Shown here piece by piece: positions 6,026 to 11,999 of a stretch of 14,337 bases of DNA (position 1 is its first letter; each line of letters begins with the position of its first letter). The notes under the pieces were generated by a model. It ran no database searches. It was not told the DNA's origin and saw only the letters and a program-made list of their open reading frames with translations. The stretch spans positions 1 to 14,337 of the forward strand of contig JAGLCZ010000054.1 in the NCBI GenBank assembly GCA_023145975.1, in the 5' to 3' direction. Position numbers and translations under genes: made by a program. This DNA comes from Candidatus Hydrogenedentota bacterium. Its GTDB lineage: Bacteria; Hydrogenedentota; Hydrogenedentia; Hydrogenedentales; CAITNO01.

Positions 6026-6831
6026 TGAATAAGAATTATGGGGAGACGAATTTATTTTTGAGACGTCTCCCCTTTTCTTTTTTTATAGGGGGAGTCTTAC
6101 TCTTTTTTATTGCTTTGGGTTGTGTTGCATGCTCCTGTAAGTCAAAATTATCATTACCATTTCCTATAATTTTTTCCAGTAATGATGGTTTTCTAATTGG
6201 AGCGACGGTGTATGTACCTGCAGCAGAGGCACCGCCGGGTATTTTACTCTTACATCGTTATGGTGGTAATCGTAAATTGTGGGAGCAGGTTGCCTCTATT
6301 CTGCAACAGCAGGGAATAATGGTGCTTGCTTTGGATTTGCGTGGGCATGGGGATAGCTCCACCAAACTTGGGAATTCCATTCATTATAGACAATTGCCGG
6401 ATGACAGCTGGATGCAGGTATTGCAGGATATTCGTGCTGCAAAAAAAGTGTTACTTGAGAAGGGGGTGGATTCTCATAGCATAGTGATTGCGGGAGAAGG
6501 ACTGGGGGCAGCGCTAGCGTTGCATTATGCTCTCGAAGACTCGGATATACAAGGGGTAGTTATGGTATCTCCCGGTTTGGATTTATTGGGGATTCCCACT
6601 GAAGAAGCAATAAAGCAGCTTGATGATTGTCCTACATTATTGTGTGCGAGTGAGGGTGATTCCTATGCTGCAACTTCTGCATCAGCATTGAATCAATCTG
6701 CGCCTGTTTATTCTGAACTGCGTATTTGGTCCGGTACTGCTCATGGTGTAGATTTATTTGCGGCACATCCTGAGTCAATAGTGTTTGTAGCCCAATGGCT
6801 ACGGACGATATTCGATTCCGATACCTTATAA
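6025..6831 (+). CDS. membrane-tethered alpha/beta-hydrolase fold protein lacking the Ser nucleophile
   Basis: This 268-residue protein starts inside the SCP2 stop codon. Residues 13-33 (two Arg then a hydrophobic run ending in Ala-Leu-Gly-Cys, with a second Cys at 36) form a signal anchor or lipoprotein signal. The rest is an alpha/beta-hydrolase fold: LLLHRYGGN oxyanion region (74-82), LDLRGHGDS (103-111), nucleophile elbow GEGLG (157-161), acid-site ASEGDS with Asp212, and His240 in GTAHG. The usual G-x-S-x-G has Gly159 (codon GGA) where Ser should be, so classical ester hydrolysis is unlikely although Asp and His remain. A TTG at 6058 with GGGGAG upstream is an alternative start that would keep the signal sequence. 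A terminator-like hairpin lies within the first codons. Possible roles: a binding or regulatory pseudo-hydrolase, perhaps with the SCP2 protein. Confidence 0.75.
   Translation: MNKNYGETNLFLRRLPFSFFIGGVLLFFIALGCVACSCKSKLSLPFPIIFSSNDGFLIGATVYVPAAEAPPGILLLHRYGGNRKLWEQVASILQQQGIMVLALDLRGHGDSSTKLGNSIHYRQLPDDSWMQVLQDIRAAKKVLLEKGVDSHSIVIAGEGLGAALALHYALEDSDIQGVVMVSPGLDLLGIPTEEAIKQLDDCPTLLCASEGDSYAATSASALNQSAPVYSELRIWSGTAHGVDLFAAHPESIVFVAQWLRTIFDSDTL
6040..6084 (+). terminator. intrinsic terminator or attenuator inside the hydrolase 5' end
   Basis: GGGGAGACG (6040-6048) is exactly complementary to CGTCTCCCC (6064-6072), with a 15-base AT-rich loop, followed immediately by twelve bases that are all T except one C (6073-6084). 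This is a textbook rho-independent terminator 15 bases past the SCP2 stop, yet it lies in the coding sequence of the next gene. It probably reduces readthrough so that the SCP2 protein is made in excess. Confidence 0.75.
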
Positions 6832-6843
6832 CAGAGGCTGTTA
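6829..6843. repeat. palindrome containing both converging stop codons
   Basis: TAACAG (6829-6834) and CTGTTA (6838-6843) form a perfect six-base inverted repeat around AGG. The hydrolase stop TAA is 6829-6831 and the MutY stop is the complement of 6841-6843. No T tract follows on either strand, so it is not a canonical terminator. Confidence 0.6.
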
Positions 6844-7902
6844 CAGCAGGTGTAGAAATTTATGGTTTCCTTTGGGAAAAACGAATTTCTCAAATTCTTC
6901 CGGTGATACCCAGTGAAGTTCTGTGTGGAATTTTGGCTTGATTTTTCCGCTGACAAGAGTGCAGCGGTATACATTTAAGGTAACCTTGAAATGGGTGTAA
7001 GCATGTTTTACGATGGAAACAAGTCCACCCACACAAATGGTAATTCCTAATTCTTCCCGACATTTTCGCAGTAATGCATCGGTTGTATTTTCCCCTGATT
7101 TTATTTTTCCGCCGGGGAACTCCCATAATCCGCCAAGAAAACCTTCCGAAGGGCGTTTTCCAATAAGATATTTTCCATCCTTATAGATTGCGGCGATAAC
7201 AACCTCATGGTGTGGAACTGCTTTTTTAGGTGTCCGTTTTGGCAATTTATGCTGCGATTCTTGTGCATATCCCTCGCAGTGTTTTTGTACGGGGCAGGCA
7301 TCACATATAGGTGATTTAGGAACACATATGCGTGCCCCCAGTTCCATCATCGCCTGATTGAAATCTCCCGGCTTTTTGGATGGGGTTAAAGCTCCGGCAC
7401 GCAGCCACAAAAGTTTTTCTGTAGAGGAGGTATCAATGCTGTCTTGGATGGCATCGAGTCTTGCCAAAACCCGTTTTACATTACCGTCTAATACGGGAAC
7501 AGGCTTATTAAAAGCAATACTGGCAATGGCTCCGGCAGTGTATTTTCCAATTCCGGGAAGCAGTTGCAGCAGTTCCGGTGAATCTGGAAAATGCCCTTGA
7601 TACTGCTCCACAATAATTCCTGCGGTGCGGTGCATATTTCGGGCGCGTGTATAATAACCGAGTCCCTCCCATGCTTTTAATACCGCATGTTCATCAGCTT
7701 GAGCCAAGGTTTCGATAGTTGGGAAACATGTCAAAAAACGCTCAAAGTAAGGTAGTCCCTGGGCTACACGTGTTTGCTGCAGTATGATTTCAGATAGATA
7801 AATATGGTACGGATCTTTGCTGCGGCGCCAGGGTAGGTCCCGTGCTTCTTCGGAAAACCATTGGAGCAATGACTTTTGGAATGTTGTAATACCGTATTTC
7901 AT
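6841..7902 (-). CDS. mutY: A/G-specific adenine DNA glycosylase MutY
   Basis: MutY removes adenine mispaired with 8-oxoguanine or guanine in base-excision repair. The 353-residue protein is full length. Catalytic Glu38 lies in SEIILQQTRV, the helix-hairpin-helix loop is LLPGIGKYTAGA (about 114-124), and catalytic Asp139 follows in VLDGNVKR. The 4Fe-4S cluster loop has Cys193, 200, 203 and 209 with the classical C-x6-C-x2-C-x5-C spacing. Residues 230-353 are the MutT-like (NUDIX-fold) domain that recognises 8-oxoguanine, with GLWEFPGGK and a degenerate Nudix box in which the first Glu of REUxEE is Lys, as expected for MutY. The start lies six bases after the upstream hydrolase stop and has no clear ribosome binding site, suggesting coupling. 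Its stop is nine bases from the converging hydrolase gene. Confidence 0.97.
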   Translation of the reverse strand: MKYGITTFQKSLLQWFSEEARDLPWRRSKDPYHIYLSEIILQQTRVAQGLPYFERFLTCFPTIETLAQADEHAVLKAWEGLGYYTRARNMHRTAGIIVEQYQGHFPDSPELLQLLPGIGKYTAGAIASIAFNKPVPVLDGNVKRVLARLDAIQDSIDTSSTEKLLWLRAGALTPSKKPGDFNQAMMELGARICVPKSPICDACPVQKHCEGYAQESQHKLPKRTPKKAVPHHEVVIAAIYKDGKYLIGKRPSEGFLGGLWEFPGGKIKSGENTTDALLRKCREELGITICVGGLVSIVKHAYTHFKVTLNVYRCTLVSGKIKPKFHTELHWVSPEEFEKFVFPKGNHKFLHLL

Positions 7903-7908
7903 ACAATG

Positions 7909-9393
7909 CTAACTCGCGTGTGTCGGGATTTGTAAATTATTCAGCATTTCGCGCAGTGATTCAAGAGTGATGTCTGTTCCAAAGGGTTTGCGCGGACAGT
8001 CTGCATACAGCGTAAGGAGACGTGTTTCATGGGGCTTTCCCATCGTTGCATAATCTAGTAATCCAGAGATAACATCATGTCGCTCTACATAATCAAAGTT
8101 ACGACGATTTACAGGGTTACCATTTTTCAGCAGGGGAAGTTCGGACATGGAATTTTCATAACGTTTTAGGATATGCAGTAATTTTTGATCGGTTAGAATT
8201 TCTGGTGATGGAAACATGTCCTGGTAATGTGCGACAAACGTGTCGGGAGAGGTATTCCAAGCATAGGTGAAATGATCAGAGAAGGGTAACACACATCCTT
8301 CATCAAGATAATAGAGATTCCATTGATGTTCCGGACTCCATGTCCGGTCACTCAATTCCGGCTTTAAAGGCGGGTGCTTTTCCGTTCCCAGGCGCATATC
8401 GAGGGTAATAATATAGGAATTGTTCTGCAGCGGTTGCACATGGGTAAAGACCTGTCCCTCCGGCAACAGGTCTTCCAGGCGAACTCGTGCTTTTTCATTG
8501 AGTGTCAATGTATCAAAATCACGCTGGTATCCTTCTGGAAATTCTTCGAAGGTGCAGTCAGGTATATGTTTATGAGAGAACTGCTCCATGGGAACGAGTA
8601 TATCTCCTGTACTAACGGTCACCAGAACAGGGTTGTTAATATACTGGATTTTGCTTATGGGGCTTATATAATACCAGGTGTCATCGGCGAGATTATTGCC
8701 AAAGTGCTCATAGGCCATATCGGCCAGCGGGAGTACGGATGCCATTACGGGCAAGGGGGATTCAAAGGTATGCTCAAAACCGGCCATGAGCGGTCGATTT
8801 TTTTCAAAGTAATTAAAGTTGTATGCCCAGTTGACTACAGGTACATCGGCTGTGGCAGAAGTAACAGGGAACATGGCAGCACTCATGGCCAACGCCATAT
8901 AACCGCCCTGGCTGCCGCCATCAAGGTGTAGGCGTGCTGCATCCACAAAGGAGCATCGGCGTGCCCACTGGATGATAGCACGAGCAAGATTATTTCCGTC
9001 ACCGGGAGACACTGCGATGGGTGCATCTTCGTTGTAAACTGCAGTGAATACCGCCCAGCCGCGTTTTGCCCATTTTCGGGCACTGTCCACGCTCATCTCG
9101 TAATGGACATGACAAAATACAGGTAAGGTTTTTTCTGTACGAATCCGGTCACATTCTATAATCAAGCGCGCCCGCCCTTCTTGGGCTTTGCCATAGATAT
9201 CTAAATAGGGAATGCGTACCAATGCCACATTACAGGCCCCGTCCTTCTCAATGGACAATACCGTAACTGCACCTTCAAATCCGATTTCATCGCGGAGAGA
9301 TTCTTGCAGTGCAACACAACAGCCGCAGTGCAGCAGTACGCAGCAAATAGACAGGGCGATTCCTTTTCTAATAACAACCATAGATGATTTCAT
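7909..9393 (-). CDS. secreted alpha/beta hydrolase (S9 peptidase or esterase-like)
   Basis: This 494-residue protein has an N-terminal signal (basic Arg9-Lys10, then a hydrophobic stretch with several Cys to about residue 29) and should act outside the cytoplasm. The core is an alpha/beta-hydrolase: PVFCHVHYE (91-99), RGWAVFTAVY (111-120), nucleophile elbow DGGSQGGYMAL with Ser161 (158-168), and an acid-site STGDILVP with Asp264. The catalytic His is not obvious; His274 and His276 are nearby candidates. This arrangement resembles acetyl-xylan esterase and prolyl-oligopeptidase-like hydrolases. Residues from about 300 form a C-terminal part I do not recognise. It follows the DUF1080 lipoprotein gene by 16 bases and precedes mutY by 6, with only a weak AAAGACAG ribosome binding site. 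Substrate unknown; a glycan ester is a reasonable guess. Confidence 0.78.
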   Translation of the reverse strand: MKSSMVVIRKGIALSICCVLLHCGCCVALQESLRDEIGFEGAVTVLSIEKDGACNVALVRIPYLDIYGKAQEGRARLIIECDRIRTEKTLPVFCHVHYEMSVDSARKWAKRGWAVFTAVYNEDAPIAVSPGDGNNLARAIIQWARRCSFVDAARLHLDGGSQGGYMALAMSAAMFPVTSATADVPVVNWAYNFNYFEKNRPLMAGFEHTFESPLPVMASVLPLADMAYEHFGNNLADDTWYYISPISKIQYINNPVLVTVSTGDILVPMEQFSHKHIPDCTFEEFPEGYQRDFDTLTLNEKARVRLEDLLPEGQVFTHVQPLQNNSYIITLDMRLGTEKHPPLKPELSDRTWSPEHQWNLYYLDEGCVLPFSDHFTYAWNTSPDTFVAHYQDMFPSPEILTDQKLLHILKRYENSMSELPLLKNGNPVNRRNFDYVERHDVISGLLDYATMGKPHETRLLTLYADCPRKPFGTDITLESLREMLNNLQIPTHAS

Positions 9394-9409
9394 AGGGTAT
9401 ACTGTCTTT

Positions 9410-10708
9410 CTAGAGTTCTTTTATACGCACATTGCGGTAAAGCACATAACTGTCGTGATCCTGCAAGTCTATGAAGCCATAGCGCAAACGGTATCGTAAT
9501 TCTTCGAACTCATCGAAATTTACATCTTGTACAAGAATCCCGTTGAGCATTGCTTTTAAGTGTGGGCCGTTGAGCATGATTTCTACTTCGTTCCATTCCC
9601 CCTCTGGATGTGATGCCACTGCCAACGCAGGGATTACATCATAGACGGCAGCTGTACTATTCTTATGCGGTTCTGTAAGGTAGGAGTCACCCATAATCTG
9701 AAATTCGAATCCAATTTTGGATTGGCGTGCAACACGTGGGGCACGCAGGTGAATGCCGCTGTTCGCGTCTTTATCCGTAAGTTTATATTCCAGGCGAAGA
9801 ATAAAATCACCATATCGTTTGCTACTCATAATCGCTCCCGCGCCACTTTGATAGCATTCAATATTTCCTTCATCATTTACACGAAATGATTTTTCCCCAT
9901 GATGAAAGGACCACCAGTTATTTAGGTCACGCCCGTTGAACAGGGAAATAAAACCTTCAGATTGTTCTGCTTCAGATAATATGGAATTATCGGGCGTCCA
10001 TATCGTTTTTTCCACATCGGTTTTATAGATATTATCCAAAAGTTTATAGGTCTCCGGGGTACCTGTCAACACGTAATTTACGTTACCACGCGGGTTACAT
10101 GGTAATTTGTTGACAAGGAAAAAGAAACCAGAATCCTTTGCTTCTTCAGGAGATGTTGTGATTTTAATATCACCTTTATTAGGGGCTGCAACAACGAGAT
10201 GCGGTGAAATCTTTTTGAATCGTGCCGCCAGTTTCTCGGCATTGGGACCATCAATCCAATAAATTGCCAGTGTCACATCTGCAAGCGCTTTGGCGGCTGT
10301 AGCAACCGCATTCCGCCGAAAATGGGAACATTGCTCTTCGTCAAGAACGCGTACAATCAATGCCATACGCTGATTTTTGGCGCGTTGTGAATAGGAGGCT
10401 ATCGTGGTAATACTTGCTTCGGAGAGTTTTCTACCATTTTCTTCAAATCCACACAAATCAAAGGCAATTGCGTTCCCCCCCACTTCTGCTACTTTTGCCA
10501 TGGCAGGAACCATGTGTTCCAACGCTGCACCTTTGGCACATAAATCAGGTTCGTATATTGCGTTTAACGTGAAACTGCTGGTATTTCTGTAGAGTTGTTT
10601 GCCTATCACCCGAAAATCATCTTTTCCTGCAACATGTGATACTGTGGTACATGAGGACAGCAGAAGAGCAATGATGGAAATTATCATAAGGGTTTTGTGG
10701 AGATTCAT
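9410..10708 (-). CDS. lipoprotein with C-terminal DUF1080 (3-keto-disaccharide hydrolase) domain
   Basis: This 432-residue protein has a lipoprotein signal ending in LLSSC (Cys20). Residues 35 to about 240 show alternating strand and helix segments reminiscent of part of a barrel-type glycoside hydrolase (for example GGNAIAFDLCGF and LAIYWIDGP), but I cannot name that domain. Residues 251-432 are a DUF1080 domain, a concanavalin-like jelly roll that opens with GFISLFNGRDLNNWW and contains LRLEYKLTDKDANSGIHLRAP and a closing YRNVRI strand. Characterised members hydrolyse 3-keto-glycosides, and the family is abundant in Planctomycetes, Verrucomicrobia, Lentisphaerae and Bacteroidetes. The start has AAGGA eight bases upstream. 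It is the first gene of the likely operon with the secreted hydrolase and mutY. Confidence 0.83.
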   Translation of the reverse strand: MNLHKTLMIISIIALLLSSCTTVSHVAGKDDFRVIGKQLYRNTSSFTLNAIYEPDLCAKGAALEHMVPAMAKVAEVGGNAIAFDLCGFEENGRKLSEASITTIASYSQRAKNQRMALIVRVLDEEQCSHFRRNAVATAAKALADVTLAIYWIDGPNAEKLAARFKKISPHLVVAAPNKGDIKITTSPEEAKDSGFFFLVNKLPCNPRGNVNYVLTGTPETYKLLDNIYKTDVEKTIWTPDNSILSEAEQSEGFISLFNGRDLNNWWSFHHGEKSFRVNDEGNIECYQSGAGAIMSSKRYGDFILRLEYKLTDKDANSGIHLRAPRVARQSKIGFEFQIMGDSYLTEPHKNSTAAVYDVIPALAVASHPEGEWNEVEIMLNGPHLKAMLNGILVQDVNFDEFEELRYRLRYGFIDLQDHDSYVLYRNVRIKEL

Positions 10709-10810
10709 AACGTTATTCCTTCTCTTATTACTAAGAAATCGCAGGGTTTGTGTGAATTGTTCCGAACGGGCGTTTACATACCTTCACTGTTACCGTAGTC
10801 CTTGGGAAAT

Positions 10811-10819
10811 AGTATAACA
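10811..10819 (-). promoter_or_regulatory. extended -10 promoter candidate for the DUF1080 operon
   Basis: On the minus strand TGT-TATACT (complement of 10811-10819) is an extended -10 element, five of six consensus bases in the -10 hexamer, about 100 bases before the lipoprotein ATG. No good -35 box is visible at the expected distance. Confidence 0.33.
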
Positions 10820-11020
10820 TGCTGGTAAGCTCATAACAGGTTTTGAAATTATGTTATGGGATGCGAGAAGTGTGGGAAGATATTTTGGGGCATTGATGGC
10901 ACATATAGGGCTCTTTACAGGAAGTACCACAATCCCTTGGGGATATAAAGTGACAGTTACTTACAGCATAGCGGTGGAATTATTGCTAACGCTTCCCCTT
11001 GGTATAGAAATAGTTTTTAT

Positions 11021-11062
11021 AGATTGTAATTCGTATCGAGTATACAGGCTGCGATACAATCT
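11021..11062 (+). promoter_or_regulatory. hairpin directly abutting the truA start codon
   Basis: CGATAC (11052-11057) pairs with GTATCG (11033-11038) and the adjoining AATCT (11058-11062) with AGATT (11021-11025), leaving a seven-base bulge on the 5' side and a 13-base loop. The stem ends at the base before the truA ATG, covering the place where a ribosome binding site should be; none is recognisable. It might limit truA translation. Confidence 0.3.
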
Positions 11063-11899
11063 ATGGTTATGAAGAAAACAACTTTAAAATGTGTTGTCCG
11101 CTATGACGGCACAAATTTTTCGGGTTGGCAGCGGCAGCCGGGAGAACGTACGGTACAGGGTGAACTGGAACGTGCTTTTTCGCGGTTGGCTAATGCGGAT
11201 ATTACCATTCAAGGTTCTGGGCGTACTGATGCGGGTGTTCATGCATTGGCACAGGTATTTTCATGTCGCTGGCCGGGTGTTGTTCCGATTCGTCTTGCCC
11301 ATGCCACATCCCGGATGCTTTCTCCCGAGATTCATGTTCTTTCTGTCGAGGAAGTTGATAGCGAGTTTAATGCCCGTTTTGGTGCTTATTGGAAGCGGTA
11401 TGTATATACCTTTGATTTTAACCGTTTCCCTGACCCATTATCTGCTCGATACGCATGGCACGTTCCTTATCGAATAGATCTTGGGGTATTGGAATCTTCA
11501 TTACAGCTTTTTCTGGGAACCCATGATTTTTCAGGATTCCAGAGTGCAGGAAGTCAGATGAAGAATACTGTTCGTACAATCTATGTTGCACAGTTGTCGG
11601 AAGGTGGACTTTGTAGAACCATTGATTCCAGTGGACTGTATCGTATTGAATTCACTGGGAATGGGTTTCTCTACAAAATGGTACGTAACATGTGTGGTAC
11701 GTTGATTGAAGTAGCTCGAGGACGTTTTATGCCTTCGTTTATTGAAGATGCACTTGCTTTAGGCGGTCCTTTTCGGGGATATTGTGCCCCCCCCCAGGGG
11801 CTTGCTTTAACTGAAGTTCACTATAATGCCTATGAAAACCTTAAGCCTGAAGCTATTGCTTTAATTCATAATATCCCTTTTCCTGCCAAAAACGAGTAA
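11063..11899 (+). CDS. truA: tRNA pseudouridine(38-40) synthase TruA
   Basis: TruA converts uridines 38-40 of the tRNA anticodon stem to pseudouridine. The 278-residue protein shows the family's RYDGTNFSGWQRQP opening (13-26), the catalytic Asp56 in GSGRTDAGVHA, and later segments HDFSGFQSAGS, FTGNGFLYKMVRNMCGTL and APPQGLALTEVHY, in the usual order and length. Neither the ATG at 11063 nor the in-frame ATG at 11069 has a clear ribosome binding site; the longer form is listed. The codons for Ala-Pro-Pro-Gln near the C terminus contain a run of nine C (11787-11795), a possible slippage site, though the frame as read gives the expected family ending. The following genes run in the same direction and may be cotranscribed. 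Confidence 0.96.
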   Translation: MVMKKTTLKCVVRYDGTNFSGWQRQPGERTVQGELERAFSRLANADITIQGSGRTDAGVHALAQVFSCRWPGVVPIRLAHATSRMLSPEIHVLSVEEVDSEFNARFGAYWKRYVYTFDFNRFPDPLSARYAWHVPYRIDLGVLESSLQLFLGTHDFSGFQSAGSQMKNTVRTIYVAQLSEGGLCRTIDSSGLYRIEFTGNGFLYKMVRNMCGTLIEVARGRFMPSFIEDALALGGPFRGYCAPPQGLALTEVHYNAYENLKPEAIALIHNIPFPAKNE

Positions 11900-11909
11900 G
11901 GGAGAAATA

Positions 11910-11987
11910 ATGGCTTATTCTCGAAAAACTTGCGTTTATGGGTGGGGCAGTTTACAATGTGAATATTCATACTATCGGAATATATAA
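11910..11987 (+). CDS. possible 25-residue small protein or leader peptide
   Basis: In the 100-base gap between truA and the GGDEF gene, an ATG at 11910 follows GGGAG by five bases, a better ribosome binding site than that of truA itself. The frame runs 25 codons to TAA at 11985-11987, and that stop overlaps the AAGGA ribosome binding site of the GGDEF gene. The peptide begins MAYSRKTCVYGWG and is rich in aromatic residues (five Tyr and one Trp), with Cys8 and Cys17. The layout suggests translational coupling or a leader peptide. A modified-peptide precursor for the downstream radical SAM protein is a more remote idea. Confidence 0.45.
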   Translation: MAYSRKTCVYGWGSLQCEYSYYRNI

Positions 11988-11999
11988 GGAAGTCATTAT

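Larger units (their letters stand above)
10709..11062. other. 354-base divergent intergenic region
   Basis: This stretch separates the DUF1080 lipoprotein gene (leftward) from truA (rightward). It holds a candidate leftward extended -10 promoter at 10811-10819, a short dyad ATCCC/GGGAT (10932-10944) and a hairpin that ends at the truA start codon (11021-11062). Short open frames exist but lack ribosome binding sites and protein-like character. I find no convincing truA promoter. Confidence 0.5.

Noticed and set aside
8374..8931. 185-codon open frame on the + strand
   Set aside because: It lies wholly antisense to the secreted hydrolase gene, has no ribosome binding site and has no recognisable protein features.
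10932..10944. ATCCC/GGGAT dyad as a terminator
   Set aside because: Only five base pairs with no following T tract.
10851..11072. 73-codon open frame upstream of truA
   Set aside because: No ribosome binding site, no domain character, and it overlaps the truA start; treated as intergenic.
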